From: an uncultured Tropicimonas sp.
GTDB taxonomy: Bacteria; Pseudomonadota; Alphaproteobacteria; Rhodobacterales; Rhodobacteraceae
NCBI GenBank assembly: GCA_947497945.1
Contig: CANMIP010000008.1
Location: 124,001 to 188,000, forward strand
DNA length: 64,000 nt
Direction of reading: 5' to 3'
The notes below the pieces were generated by a model. The model made no database searches. It had not been told where the DNA came from and saw nothing but the letters and a program-made list of their open reading frames with translations. Both the position numbers and the translations under genes were made by a program. Every line of letters begins with the position of its first letter. Positions within the stretch are counted from its first letter, which is position 1. Shown in pieces: positions 1-9,497 of the stretch.

Positions 1-907
1 CGGCGGTACCTATGCCGTCGGCGCCGAGCCGCAGGGCACGAAAGCCCTGGCTGCTGCCCAGTCGGCAGCGGCCGAGCGGGATGCGTTCGGCCCCGGACAG
101 GCGGACATTGTCGATGGCGCTGACCGGAATCGGGATCTCGTCTCCGGGTTTCAGCTCGCTGATGGCCGAGATCGGCAGGTGGAACTTGTGCAGGACCGCG
201 TCCAACCGGACCTCTCCCTCGAAAACCCGCACCTGCAATCCCGAAGACCAGTTCGGATCCGAAATGGCATCGCCTGGCTCCGCCAGGTCCGGCGCCGCAA
301 GCACCGCGCCGCGACCCTCTGCCGGCAGGGCAAGGATGATATCGCCGGTCCTGGTCCCCATCTCGAAATCAAGGGAAATGCCGAAGATCCTGTAGTCGAT
401 CTCCTCCAGCAGAAGACCGAGCGGGCGCAGGTCCTCGACATGGCTGGAATAGCCGAAACCGCTCGCCCAGCGGGATTCCTCTCGCCCGGCAAGGGTTGCC
501 TCGAAGCGCTGAAGCACGGCATCGATCAGGTCGGCCACGAGCGCCGCATCCGTGCGCGTTGCCCGGCGGGCGGGCGGCAAGGATGTGCCCACAGCCCCGG
601 TCATCTGCTTCTCGATCACCGCAGACAGCGCGTTGAAGTCGAAAGCCATCAACCCCTGGCCATCCTCTGGCCCTTCGAGAACGGCCAGCAATCCGTTTTC
701 CGGCAGGCGTTCGAGAAGGTCCGGAAGCGAGGCAATCCGCTCCGAGGAACTCGTCGCGGAGACCGCCAGCCCCATGGCCGCCTCCGATGCCTTGCTCAAT
801 GCGGTAGAGAGTGCCCGGGCCGGAAGTACGACACGGCTGACGGGGGCGGATTCGCGTCCGGCCTCCACCTTGCGTCTCAATACTCTCTTTCGGGCCGCAT
901 CGGCCAT
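1..907 (-). CDS. FliM/FliN-family flagellar motor switch protein (3' end outside window)
   Basis: The frame read from ATG at 907 runs off the left edge, giving 302 codons. The protein starts MADAARKRVLRRKVEAGRES. Its middle part (DAALVADLIDAVLQRF, then GDIILALPAEGRGA) resembles the divergent FliM/FliN proteins of Rhodobacterales. The visible C-terminal part, with LKPGDEIPIPVSAIDNVRL and a following GRCRLGSSQGFRALRL stretch, has the pattern of a SpoA (FliN C-terminal) domain. Such proteins form the cytoplasmic C-ring that sets flagellar rotation. The gene lies about 110 bases downstream of the sensor kinase on the same strand. No terminator is seen between them. I recognise the family by pattern, and the exact subunit (FliM or a FliM-like paralogue) is not certain. 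Confidence 0.65.
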   Translation of the reverse strand, partial: MADAARKRVLRRKVEAGRESAPVSRVVLPARALSTALSKASEAAMGLAVSATSSSERIASLPDLLERLPENGLLAVLEGPEDGQGLMAFDFNALSAVIEKQMTGAVGTSLPPARRATRTDAALVADLIDAVLQRFEATLAGREESRWASGFGYSSHVEDLRPLGLLLEEIDYRIFGISLDFEMGTRTGDIILALPAEGRGAVLAAPDLAEPGDAISDPNWSSGLQVRVFEGEVRLDAVLHKFHLPISAISELKPGDEIPIPVSAIDNVRLSGAERIPLGRCRLGSSQGFRALRLGADGIGTA

Positions 908-1016
908 TCGACATCATCCCGTTATCCGCACATCACCGGCGCAGAGGTCGCTTTTGTGCAGATTGACCAGAACTCCCTTGGGAAATGGTTAACTTCCGGC
1001 GGCTTGACGGGATTAG

Positions 1017-3725
1017 CTAACTGGCCGCCACGGCGACGCCGCGCGCCTCTGCCAGGGGAACACTGACCCGGAAAGCCGCGCCCCCCTGCCCCGGCAGGTA
1101 CTCGATATTGCCGCCCAGCCGAGCCATGATCTCGCGGCAGATCGCCAGCCCGAGCCCCGCCCCACCGGCGGCGGACTGGTCCGAGAGCCGGGAAAACTTC
1201 TCGAAAATGATGTCCTGGCTGCGCGGCGGGATCCCGGAGCCATTGTCGATAAAGTCAATAACAGCGCGCCCATCGACCTTGCGGACACGGATCTTGAGCC
1301 GCGGTTCGGGCGCGTCGCAGTATTTTCGCGCATTGCCGATGAGATTGATGAAAACCTGGGTCAGCCGGTCCGCATCGGTCACCAGGTCGATCTGCTCGCG
1401 CGCCCTGTCGCGGTTGATGGCCAGCGCGCCGTCGGGGCGGATCTCGGTCATCTCGCCTGTTGCGGCAATGGCACGGTCGAGCAGGTCCGACAGGATCGCC
1501 GGTCCGACGCTGAGGCTGACCTGCGCGTTCTCGAGCACCGAAAGCTCCAGCAGGTCGTCGAGCAGACGGGTCAGGCGAATCGCCTCGTCATGGATGATTC
1601 CCGCGAATCGGCCGCTCTCGGTTGCGTCCATGTCGCCCTCGCGCAGGATCTCCGAGAAGGCGCGGATCGAGGTCATCGGCGTGCGCAGTTCGTGGCTGAT
1701 CTGGCTGAGGAAAGCGTCTTTCTGGATCGAGAGCTTGGTGAGTTTCTGGTTGGCCTCGCGCAGCTGGCGCGCGGTGCGTTCGAGCTCGGCCGATTGCGCC
1801 TCCAGCTGGTTGGAATATTCGAGGATCTGCTGCGCCTCGTCGGCCACCCGGATCAGGTCCTCGACCAAGATCGAGGAGGAGCCGGCGATCTGGCCAACCA
1901 TCGCATGGGCGGTCGCCGCGCCAACGGAAGCCGACAGTTCGCGCTCCAGGCTGTCGAGGAATTCCGGCGTGGTCTCGGGCAGGTAGCCGGACTTGCCCTG
2001 CCGCACGGCCTCGGCATGAAAAAGGGCCTGGGCCTCGGTCGGGCCGAGGATGCGCTGCGCCATGGTCAACAGGTCCTCCGCCTCGGCCGAGCCTCGCGTC
2101 CAGCCGCGCGCGCCAAGCGTATGCTCGAACACATTGACCACCTGCGCCCCCTGAAGCCGCTCCAGCGGGGTCGGGAAGGAAACGATGGAGACCCAGCAAT
2201 AGGCCACGGTGTTCAGCAACATCGACCAGAAGAGCGTGTGGATCAGCGGGTCCATCCCCTCGACGCCGAAGAGCGATTGCGGCCGCAGCCAGGACAGGCC
2301 GAAGGGACCGTACTCCATCATCCCGACGCTGAACGGACCGGCCGGGCCGAAGCTCGGCAGGAAGAGCGTATAGGCCCAGAGGACGAAGCCCACGATCAGG
2401 CCGGCAGCCGCGCCGGCGCTGGTGCCGCCGCGCCAGAACAGCCCGCCCAGCAGCGCCGGCAGGACCTGTGCCACGCCGAGAAAGGAGATCAGGCCGATCG
2501 AGGCCAGCGCCGCCGATCCGCCGGAATAGCGGTAGTAAAGATAGCCGAGCGTGAGCACGCCGGCGATGGAGAAGCGGCGGGCCTGCAGCGCCACCCTGCG
2601 CATGTCGCCCGCCATGGTCGCGCCTTCGGTGCGCGAGCGCAGGTAGACCGGCATGACGATATGGTTGGAGACCATGGTGGCCAGCGCCAGGGCGGCGACG
2701 ATGACCATGGAGGTCGCCGAAGAGAAGCCGCCGAGGAAGGCGAAGGTCGCGAGCCCGTGCCACTCCTCCTTCAGCGGCAGCGAGAGGACGAAGAGATCGG
2801 GATTGGCAGTGTCGGGAAGGGTTTCGAGCCCGACCACGGCGATGGGCACGACGAAGAGGCTCATCAGGCAGAGATAGAGCGGGAAGGCCCAGGACGCGAC
2901 GGCGAGATGGGCCTCGTCGTCATTCTCGACCACGATGACCTGGAACATGCGCGGCAGGCAGAGGATGGCGGCGGCAGATGTGAAGATCAGCCCCGCCCAG
3001 CGGGTGGGCACGATGTCCCAGTCGGCGATATGGGAGCGGTCGATCCGGGCGAGGATGTCGGCCGGCCCGTCCGCCATGCCCCAGACGACGAAAATGCCAA
3101 CGCCGATCAGGGCTGCCAGCTTGACCACGGCCTCGACGGCAATGGCCATGACCACGCCGTGGTGGCGCTCGTTGGCATTGAGGTTGCGGGTGCCGAAGAC
3201 AATGGTGAAGAGCGCCAGACCGGCGGCGACCCAGAGCCCGGTCGAGGCTGGGTTGGCCGGGTCCCAGAACTCGGCATCCGGCTCGGCAAAGACGCCGAAG
3301 GAGAGCGTGACCGACTGGAGCTGGAGCGCGATATAGGGGGTCGTGCCGATGACGGCGAGCAGGGTGACAAGGACGCCGAGGCCGCTGGACTTGCCATAGC
3401 GCGAGGAGATCATGTCGGCGATGGAGGTGATGCGCTGCGAGCGCCCGACCCGCACCAGCTTGCGCAGGATCAGCCACCAGCCGGTGAAGACAAGCGTCGG
3501 TCCGAGATAGATGGTGATGAATTCAAGCCCGGACCGGGCGGCATATCCGACCGCCCCGTAAAAGGTCCAGGCGGTGCAATAGACCGAGAGCGAGAGCGTG
3601 TAGACCAGCGGCGAGCGCAGCCAGGCGCCGCCCACCCGCCGCGAACGGCGCTCGGCATAAGCGGCCACGGCGAAGAGGAAGACCACATAGGCCAGCGAGA
3701 CCGTGACCAGCAGATTGAAGGACAT
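1017..3725 (-). CDS. Sodium/solute-symporter-like sensor histidine kinase
   Basis: A 902-residue hybrid. Residues 1 to about 500 are a multi-pass membrane domain of the sodium:solute symporter (SSS/PutP) fold. Next comes a coiled-coil linker around residues 640-665, then a kinase module. The phosphoacceptor is the His of ISHELRTPM near residue 678, followed by an N box (NLIGNARKYC) and G boxes (DNGSGIPP, GGAGLGLAI). The architecture is that of CbrA/CrbS-type kinases, in which a transporter-like domain senses or carries the ligand. The start at 3725 is preferred over 3746 because it follows a GGGGAGGG ribosome site and lies 4 bases after the upstream stop. It is the last gene of a three-gene set with the response regulator at 4110-4493. 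The ligand is unknown. Confidence 0.93.
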   Translation of the reverse strand: MSFNLLVTVSLAYVVFLFAVAAYAERRSRRVGGAWLRSPLVYTLSLSVYCTAWTFYGAVGYAARSGLEFITIYLGPTLVFTGWWLILRKLVRVGRSQRITSIADMISSRYGKSSGLGVLVTLLAVIGTTPYIALQLQSVTLSFGVFAEPDAEFWDPANPASTGLWVAAGLALFTIVFGTRNLNANERHHGVVMAIAVEAVVKLAALIGVGIFVVWGMADGPADILARIDRSHIADWDIVPTRWAGLIFTSAAAILCLPRMFQVIVVENDDEAHLAVASWAFPLYLCLMSLFVVPIAVVGLETLPDTANPDLFVLSLPLKEEWHGLATFAFLGGFSSATSMVIVAALALATMVSNHIVMPVYLRSRTEGATMAGDMRRVALQARRFSIAGVLTLGYLYYRYSGGSAALASIGLISFLGVAQVLPALLGGLFWRGGTSAGAAAGLIVGFVLWAYTLFLPSFGPAGPFSVGMMEYGPFGLSWLRPQSLFGVEGMDPLIHTLFWSMLLNTVAYCWVSIVSFPTPLERLQGAQVVNVFEHTLGARGWTRGSAEAEDLLTMAQRILGPTEAQALFHAEAVRQGKSGYLPETTPEFLDSLERELSASVGAATAHAMVGQIAGSSSILVEDLIRVADEAQQILEYSNQLEAQSAELERTARQLREANQKLTKLSIQKDAFLSQISHELRTPMTSIRAFSEILREGDMDATESGRFAGIIHDEAIRLTRLLDDLLELSVLENAQVSLSVGPAILSDLLDRAIAATGEMTEIRPDGALAINRDRAREQIDLVTDADRLTQVFINLIGNARKYCDAPEPRLKIRVRKVDGRAVIDFIDNGSGIPPRSQDIIFEKFSRLSDQSAAGGAGLGLAICREIMARLGGNIEYLPGQGGAAFRVSVPLAEARGVAVAAS

Positions 3726-3729
3726 CGTC

Positions 3730-4113
3730 TCAGCCCTCCCCGCCATCCGGCGGCCCAGTCTCCGGTTTCACTTCCGGCAAGGCCTTATCGCGCAGAGGCT
3801 CGGACAGACGGCGTGACAGGAAGGCAGCAGCGAGGATCAGCAGGAACCAGATCAGGAACGTGTAGACAGCGCCCGCGGCCGTGCCGTGATCCTTGGCCCA
3901 GAGCATCGGCAGCAGCAGCAGCGCGGTTCCGAAAGCCGGCAGAAGACGCGCGGCATCCATGATCCGGCGGCGACGATAGATCTCGCGTCCGAGAAAGACC
4001 GGCAATCTCGTGCGCTCGTCGCCCTCCAGCGGCAACTCGGCCCAGTCGTCCCACCCTTCCGGCAGACGACCGAAAGACAGCCCCTCCGGCGGCTCCCCCG
4101 GCGGGCGACTCAA
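3730..4113 (-). CDS. Small two-helix membrane protein of the kinase operon
   Basis: A 127-residue protein of unrecognised family. Its N-terminal half is hydrophilic and proline-rich (MSRPPGEPPEGLSFGRLPEG). Two hydrophobic segments follow, near residues 55-73 and 80-98, then a charged tail. Its start overlaps the end of the response regulator by four bases (ATGA), and its stop lies four bases before the kinase start, so the three genes are almost certainly co-translated. An accessory role to the symporter-like kinase, for example assembly or signal input, is inference from position only. Confidence 0.75.
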   Translation of the reverse strand: MSRPPGEPPEGLSFGRLPEGWDDWAELPLEGDERTRLPVFLGREIYRRRRIMDAARLLPAFGTALLLLPMLWAKDHGTAAGAVYTFLIWFLLILAAAFLSRRLSEPLRDKALPEVKPETGPPDGGEG

Positions 4114-4493
4114 GCCGCCCCCGCGGCGCCCTCGAACAGCGCGTTCACGGCCTCGAGGACCTCGGAATTGGCGAAAGGCTTGGTCATGAAGCAGTTGACG
4201 CCATAGCGCTCGGCCTGCTCGCGGTCGCGCAGCTGTCCCTTGGCGGTCAGCATCAGCACCGGCAGGCTCTCCGTCGCCGGCGCCGCGCGCAATTCGCGCA
4301 GGATATCGAAGCCGGATTTGCCCGGCAGCATCACGTCGAGCACCAGCACATCCGGCGGTGCGGCGAGAACCGCGTCAACCGCCGTCGCGCCATCGGAATG
4401 GGTTTCCACTGCCCACCCGTCGCGCGACAAGATGAAACGGATCGCCTCGATGATGTTCGGCTCATCCTCGACCAGCAACACGCGCTTGCCCAT
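4110..4493 (-). CDS. Single-domain (CheY-like) response regulator
   Basis: The 127 residues are one receiver domain with no output domain. The acidic pocket is E9-D10, the phosphoacceptor is D53 (VLVLDVMLPG), the switch Thr lies in LMLTAKG, and the conserved Lys is in MTKPF. It is the first gene of the operon that ends with the symporter-like kinase, which is its likely partner. With no DNA-binding domain it must act on another protein or pass the phosphate on. CbrA/CrbS kinases usually pair with regulators that bind DNA, so this pairing is unusual. Confidence 0.93.
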   Translation of the reverse strand: MGKRVLLVEDEPNIIEAIRFILSRDGWAVETHSDGATAVDAVLAAPPDVLVLDVMLPGKSGFDILRELRAAPATESLPVLMLTAKGQLRDREQAERYGVNCFMTKPFANSEVLEAVNALFEGAAGAA

Positions 4494-5476
4494 TCAGTTC
4501 CCCCCCGATCAGGCAGTCGACCGAATTTACTGGTCCTGCCTCGGCGCCACTATCGCCGCTTCGTGACGCGGTGTCAAAACGCCTGTTAAGGCAGGAGAGC
4601 AGACAGAGGCAGACTGAATGCAGGGGGTTACGCAGCCGGAATGCCGGGACATCTGGCAGGTTCGAGCGGACCGGCGGATGCCGCGCCGATGATGGCGCAG
4701 CTATCGCGGCCGGCAGTCTGCCCAAGCCTTCGCGCAGAGTGCAGACGCCACTCCGGTCTTCCTGCATCGGGCGCGATGCCCGAACCTCCCACCATGTGCC
4801 GCAGGACCGTTGGCAGGATGCGCGGACTGACCGCGTGTTGCCGCCACTGAGCCCGCGCCCTTTGCCGCAAGCGACCGGCTCCGTCCGGCCCGTCTGCCAT
4901 GTCCTGAAGACCACGCGCAGCCGAGAAACATGCCGCCCCTGATGGCGCGGCCTCGGGATCATTTGGAGCCTCGATACCTGCTTTTGAACCTGCCGAACTC
5001 CTTCTGCCCGGTCCCGTTCGCCATCGGATCGCTCTAGATAGACGTTCAGCGCAACCGGGCAGATTGCTCAATTCGGGCAGGAAAGGATTGGGATGAAGAC
5101 CAAGGATCAGACCCGACCCTTTCGCCTGCCAGAAGCGGGAGGACGGGAGAGCCGCAAGGCCAGGTTCACGCCGACCCTTCTGCGGATCGCCATCGCCTGT
5201 TTCACGCCCTGGAGAGCATCCCGATGGCGCAAGACCGCGGAACTGCGGGAAGCCTTCACCAGGGACCTCTCTGAAACCGGCCCAGCCCCGCTTTCGGGCC
5301 GTTTGCGCTAGTTCCCCCGGCATCGATGCGGCTCCGCCATGCCGCCGGCCCGACCGCCCGCAGCGTTCTGTCAGCGCCCCGAAGGCCATAAGAACAAGGC
5401 CGCGTTGCCCCGCGCCGTCGGCCTGGCTCCCCGGCATGTCGAAGGGCAGCCAGATCTCCGGGCCCCGCCGCCGATG
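4494..5476. other. Intergenic stretch without a convincing gene
   Basis: Almost 1 kb between the response regulator and the XRE regulator. Open frames exist on both strands. The longest is a minus-strand frame at 4628-5437, but it is rich in Arg, Gly and Ala, shows no known motif and lacks a good ribosome site. A 72-codon plus-strand frame at 5093-5311 follows an AGGAAAGG box but has no recognisable family. The first 70 bases should hold the promoter of the two-component operon. I see no RNA gene here. Confidence 0.6.
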
Positions 5477-6790
5477 TCAGAACGCCTCCGCCATGATCGA
5501 CGGCTCCCGCCGCGCCGCGCAGGCCCCGCGCGGGCAGATACGGCAGGACGTGCCCACTTCCCGGGGCGCTTCGGCCACCTGCAGAACCGCAAGCTCCTCC
5601 GGCAGGATCAACATCGCGGCCTCGATCACCTGCGGACCGTCGAACCCGCCCGGTTGCGACGGCTGGCAGACCGCATAGCAGACGAAACTGCGGGGGCTGC
5701 GCCCGCCCATCTCGACCCGGTTGCGGACCGGCGCCATCGGGCGCGACAGCGCGCTGTAGAGCGGCCAGAGCGGACAGGCGGCCGAGTAGCGCGGCAACGG
5801 GAAGCCCTCGACCGGCTTGCGGAAGGTCAGCGTGCCCGATCCATCGCAGACAACCAGCCCGATCTCCCCGCCCACCATCTCGGTTGGCAGCGCCGCCATC
5901 CGCCGGAACACCGCGCCTAGGTCGACCCCGAACCGCACCGCCAGCGCCGCCGGATCGAAGGCAAGCGCGCGCGCGGCCTCCTGGAAGGCTGCGAGCGGCA
6001 TGTGTTCGACATCCTGCCGGTAGCGGCGCAGATAGGCTTCCGCCATCTGCCGGGCCGCCGCGCTTGTCAGCCCGCTGCTGCGCCGGACCAGCGTCTCCGG
6101 GTCCGGCGCCAGGTTCCGCTCCAGATCCGCGACATGGAATCCGAGCGACCGCAGCCAGCCATCGAGCTCCTCTTGCGGGGTCGAGCCGGCGAACTCGGTC
6201 GAACTGGCCTCGTCGAGATAGCGCACCAGCGCCTCGGCGCTCTCGGCCAGCCGCGCGCTTTCCTCGGCCATGTTGCGATGGAACCGGTCGCGCCATTCAG
6301 GGTCGATATCGCGGGTCTCGGCCAGGATCGTCGCCGTGGAGCGGATCGCCGTGACGGTCGAGATCACCTCGTGCAGCGAGGCCGACAGGAACGGGTCATG
6401 CGTCATCCGGTCGGACAGGACCTCCACCGAATGCTCCAGTTCGCGCGCCCGGCGCCGCGTGTCCGACAGCAGCCGCGCCCAGCCGGGAAAGCGGCCGACA
6501 AACTCCTCCAGCCGCGGCAGGTCCTCGGCCGCGCTCTCGTGATCCACCGCCGCCTCGCGCAGCGTGTTCAGCAGTTCGACCTCGGCGCCTTCGGTCAGCG
6601 CGGAGGCGTCAACACCCAGTTCCCGCGCAATATCCATAATGAGTTTGCCGCCGATTCTTCGCCGATTGTGCTCGATCAGGTTCAGATATGACGGAGAAAT
6701 ACCGACGGAGCGCGCCAGGTCGGCCTGCTTGCGGCCCTGCATGGTGCGTCTTTCGCGAATTCGGGAGCCTGTCAGCGTGGATCGTGCCAT
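5477..6790 (-). CDS. XRE-family regulator with short-chain-acyl (DUF2083-type) sensor region
   Basis: A 437-residue regulator. Residues 8-65 form an XRE helix-turn-helix (RIRERRTMQGRKQADLARSV, then SPSYLNLIEHNRRRIGGK). A long helical region follows, and the C-terminal half resembles the DUF2083/RamB/ScfR group, ending in a Cys-containing segment (SCRICPRGACAARREPS). Members of this group control acetate, propionate or short-chain acyl metabolism. It diverges from a branched-chain-type ABC importer, so control of that importer is the simplest inference. AT-rich repeats in the shared promoter (6841-6880) are candidate binding sites. Confidence 0.85.
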   Translation of the reverse strand: MARSTLTGSRIRERRTMQGRKQADLARSVGISPSYLNLIEHNRRRIGGKLIMDIARELGVDASALTEGAEVELLNTLREAAVDHESAAEDLPRLEEFVGRFPGWARLLSDTRRRARELEHSVEVLSDRMTHDPFLSASLHEVISTVTAIRSTATILAETRDIDPEWRDRFHRNMAEESARLAESAEALVRYLDEASSTEFAGSTPQEELDGWLRSLGFHVADLERNLAPDPETLVRRSSGLTSAAARQMAEAYLRRYRQDVEHMPLAAFQEAARALAFDPAALAVRFGVDLGAVFRRMAALPTEMVGGEIGLVVCDGSGTLTFRKPVEGFPLPRYSAACPLWPLYSALSRPMAPVRNRVEMGGRSPRSFVCYAVCQPSQPGGFDGPQVIEAAMLILPEELAVLQVAEAPREVGTSCRICPRGACAARREPSIMAEAF

Positions 6791-6840
6791 TAACTTTTTA
6801 CTGCCTTCCCAAGGGCTTTCTGCACTGCGGTGAGGATTTA

Positions 6841-6880
6841 TTTACAACGTATACAATTGCATTGTGTATGTCTTTACAAA
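6841..6880. promoter_or_regulatory. Candidate operator between the XRE gene and the ABC importer
   Basis: In an otherwise GC-rich region this AT-rich block holds two direct copies of TTTACAA (6841 and 6873, 32 bases apart). They flank an imperfect inverted repeat, CGTATACAAT-TGC-ATTGTGTATG (6848-6870), in which 8 of 10 arm positions match. It sits between the divergent XRE regulator and the transporter operon. The repeats are seen directly; their use as regulator sites is inference. Confidence 0.5.
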
Positions 6881-7009
6881 AAAACTCAATATTCCAAAGG
6901 ATTTGTTGCCAGCCTTAACAACACCCCCCGATACTGTGAACGCCCGCAAGACGGGAAGCGCCGGCGAGGAGGACACCCGGCGCGACAAGAAAAACATTGG
7001 GAGGACTAC

Positions 7010-8359
7010 ATGACCAAAATGGATCTCACCCGTCGGGGTGTGCTCAAGACCACCGCCGCAGCCGGCGCGGGTCTTGCGTTGCCGACGATGTTCACCTCGT
7101 CGGCGCACGCCGTCACCAACGATCCGATGGGCGGCACCGTCACGCTCGGCTTCAACGTGCCGCAGACCGGCCCCTATGCGGATGAGGGCGCCGACGAGCT
7201 GCGCGCTTACGAGCTGGCGGTCGAGCACCTGAACGGTGGCGGCGATGGCGGCATGCTGAACACCTTCTCCTCGAAGGTTCTCGACGGCACCGGCATCCTC
7301 GGCAAGAAGGTCGAATATGTGACCGGCGACACCCAGACCAAGTCTGACGCCGCCCGCGCATCGGCCAAGTCGATGATCGAAAAAGACGGCGCGATCATGA
7401 TCACCGGCGGGTCTTCCTCCGGCGTGGCCATCGCCGTGCAGGGTCTCTGCCAGGAAGCCGGCGTCATCTTCATGGCCGGCCTGACCCACTCCAACGACAC
7501 CACCGGCAAGGACCGCAAGGCCAACGGGTTCCGCCACTTCTTCAACGGTTACATGTCCGGTGCGGCCCTCGCCCCGGTGCTGAAGAACCTCTATGGCGAC
7601 GACCGCAAGGCCTATCACCTGACCGCAGACTACACCTGGGGCTGGACGCAGCAGGAATCCATCGCCGCCGCCACCGAGGCGCTCGGCTGGGAGACCGTCA
7701 ACAACGTGCTGACGCCGCTCGCGTCCACGGACTTCTCCTCCTACATCGCCCCGGTCCTGAACTCCGGCGCCGACGTGCTGGTCCTGAACCACTACGGCGG
7801 CAACATGGTCAACTCGCTGACCAACGCGGTTCAGTTCGGCCTGCGTGAAAAGGAAGTCAACGGCAAGAACTTCGAGATCGTCGTTCCGCTCTTCTCCCGC
7901 CTGATGGCACGTGGTGCCGGCGAGAACATCAAGGGCATCGTGGGCTCCACCAACTGGCACTGGTCGCTGCAGGATGAAGGCTCCAAGGCCTTCGTGAAGT
8001 CCTTCGGTGAAAAGTACGGCTTCCCGCCGAGCCAGGCCGCGCATACCTGCTACGTTCAGACCCTGCTCTATGCGGATGCCGTCACCCGCGCCAACTCCTT
8101 CGCCCCGTGCGATGTTGCCGCTGCTCTCGAAGGCTTCGAGTTCGACGGCATGGGCAACGGCAAGACGCTCTACCGCGCCGAAGATCACCAGTGCTTCAAG
8201 GACGTGCTGGTCGTGAAGGGTAAGGAGAACCCGCAGTCCGAGTTCGACCTCCTCGAGGTTGTCGAAGTCACCCCGGCTGCTCAGGTCACCTACGAGCCGA
8301 ACCACCCGATGTTCGGCGGAGACGAGGCCTCGCTTGGCGAGTGCAACAACGGCGCGTAA
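7010..8359 (+). CDS. ABC transporter substrate-binding protein, branched-chain/amide type
   Basis: A 449-residue periplasmic receptor of the Peripla_BP_6 (LivJ/amide-binding) class. It begins with a Tat-type signal (LTRRGVLKTTAAAGAGLALP, cleavage near SAHA), so it is probably exported folded. The body has the type I fold pattern: NVPQTGPYADEGADE, ITGGSSSGVAIA, HLTADYTWGW and LNHYGGNMVNS. The start at 7010 follows GGGAGG. A 60-codon upstream extension of the frame lacks a ribosome site and is rejected. It is the first gene of a five-gene importer. The ligand is not readable from sequence; branched-chain amino acids, urea or short amides are the family options. Confidence 0.92.
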   Translation: MTKMDLTRRGVLKTTAAAGAGLALPTMFTSSAHAVTNDPMGGTVTLGFNVPQTGPYADEGADELRAYELAVEHLNGGGDGGMLNTFSSKVLDGTGILGKKVEYVTGDTQTKSDAARASAKSMIEKDGAIMITGGSSSGVAIAVQGLCQEAGVIFMAGLTHSNDTTGKDRKANGFRHFFNGYMSGAALAPVLKNLYGDDRKAYHLTADYTWGWTQQESIAAATEALGWETVNNVLTPLASTDFSSYIAPVLNSGADVLVLNHYGGNMVNSLTNAVQFGLREKEVNGKNFEIVVPLFSRLMARGAGENIKGIVGSTNWHWSLQDEGSKAFVKSFGEKYGFPPSQAAHTCYVQTLLYADAVTRANSFAPCDVAAALEGFEFDGMGNGKTLYRAEDHQCFKDVLVVKGKENPQSEFDLLEVVEVTPAAQVTYEPNHPMFGGDEASLGECNNGA

Positions 8360-8378
8360 TCCACTCACGCGACACTCC

Positions 8379-8405
8379 CCGGCCGCGCGCTAGCCGCGCG
8401 GCCGG
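8379..8405 (+). other. Perfect 11-bp GC hairpin after the receptor gene
   Basis: CCGGCCGCGCG pairs perfectly with its complement across a 5-base loop, 20 bases after the receptor stop and 66 bases before the permease start. There is no T-run, so it is more likely an RNA-stability or partial-attenuation element that lets the receptor be made in excess of the permeases. Confidence 0.6.
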
Positions 8406-8470
8406 ATTCGCTTGACGCCCGGGGGCCGGCTCCCCGCCGGCGCTCCGAAATTCTTTTACAGGTGGGGACA

Positions 8471-9493
8471 ATGGACGCCTTCTTCCTCCAGATCCTGAAC
8501 GGGCTCGACAAGGGCTCCGCCTATGCGCTGATCGCGCTCGGGCTCACACTCATTTTCGGCACGCTCGGCGTCGTGAACTTCGCCCATGGCGCGCTGTTCA
8601 TGCTCGGCGCCTTCTGTGCCGTCACCCTCCAGCGTCTCCTCTCGCTCTCCTTCGAGACGATCGACGAGACCAAGACCGACTTCCTCGGCAACCCGCTCAA
8701 GGTCAAGACACCCTATGTGGAAGGCTGGTTCGGCCCGGAGATAGGCGGCTCGATCATCGACTGGGCGGTCCCGCTCTCTATCCTGATCGCCATTCCCTTC
8801 ATGATCGGCGTCGGCTACGTGATGGAGCGCGGCCTTATCAAGCATTTCTACAAGCGCCCGCATGCCGACCAGATCCTCGTGACCTTCGGCCTCGCGATCG
8901 TGCTCCAGGAAGTCATCAAGTATTTCTTCGGCGCCAACCCGATCCAGACCCCGCCGCCCGACGCCCTGCTCGGCGTCGTCAATATCGGCGCCCCCTTGGG
9001 CCTCGAACTGGCCTACCCGATCTGGCGCATGGTCTATTTCCTCTTCGCCGTGGGCATCATCGGCGGTGTCTTCAGCTTCCTGCAATTCACCACCTTCGGC
9101 ATGGTGGTTCGCGCCGGCATGGCCGACCGTGAGACCGTGGGCCTGCTTGGCATCGATATCGACCGCCGCTTCACGTTCATGTTCGGCCTCGCCGCGGGGG
9201 TCGCAGGGCTTGCGGGCGTGATGTACGGCCCGATCAACCCACCGAATTACCACATGGGAATGGACTTCCTCGTCCTCTCCTTCGTCGTGGTCGTGGTCGG
9301 CGGCATGGGCTCGTTGCCCGGCGCCGTGCTCGCGGGCTTCATGCTCGGCATCCTGGAGAGCTTCGCCTCTACCACCTGGGCCACCACCACCATTCCCGGC
9401 ATCAACCAGATCATCATCTACCTGGTCGCCATCATCGTTCTGCTGACCCGTCCGAGGGGCCTTATGGGCCGCAAGGGCGTGATGGAGGATTAA
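8471..9493 (+). CDS. LivH-type inner-membrane permease
   Basis: A 340-residue polytopic permease of the branched-chain amino-acid class. The opening [20 protein letters not shown] and [16 protein letters not shown] segments are the LivH signature, and the cytoplasmic coupling loop is [20 protein letters not shown] at 8471 follows AGGTGGGG; a GTG three codons earlier lies inside that ribosome site. It pairs with the LivM-type protein that starts 4 bases after its stop. Confidence 0.93.
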   Translation: MDAFFLQILNGLDKGSAYALIALGLTLIFGTLGVVNFAHGALFMLGAFCAVTLQRLLSLSFETIDETKTDFLGNPLKVKTPYVEGWFGPEIGGSIIDWAVPLSILIAIPFMIGVGYVMERGLIKHFYKRPHADQILVTFGLAIVLQEVIKYFFGANPIQTPPPDALLGVVNIGAPLGLELAYPIWRMVYFLFAVGIIGGVFSFLQFTTFGMVVRAGMADRETVGLLGIDIDRRFTFMFGLAAGVAGLAGVMYGPINPPNYHMGMDFLVLSFVVVVVGGMGSLPGAVLAGFMLGILESFASTTWATTTIPGINQIIIYLVAIIVLLTRPRGLMGRKGVMED

Positions 9494-9497
9494 TCCC

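Noticed and set aside
1590-3962. 790-codon open frame on the plus strand
   Set aside because: It is antisense to the symporter-kinase and the small membrane gene. Its protein is Gly/Arg/Asp-rich with no motif, which is typical of antisense frames in GC-rich DNA.
4628-5437. 269-codon minus-strand frame in the 4.5-5.5 kb gap
   Set aside because: No ribosome site, no motif and biased composition. Kept as non-coding.
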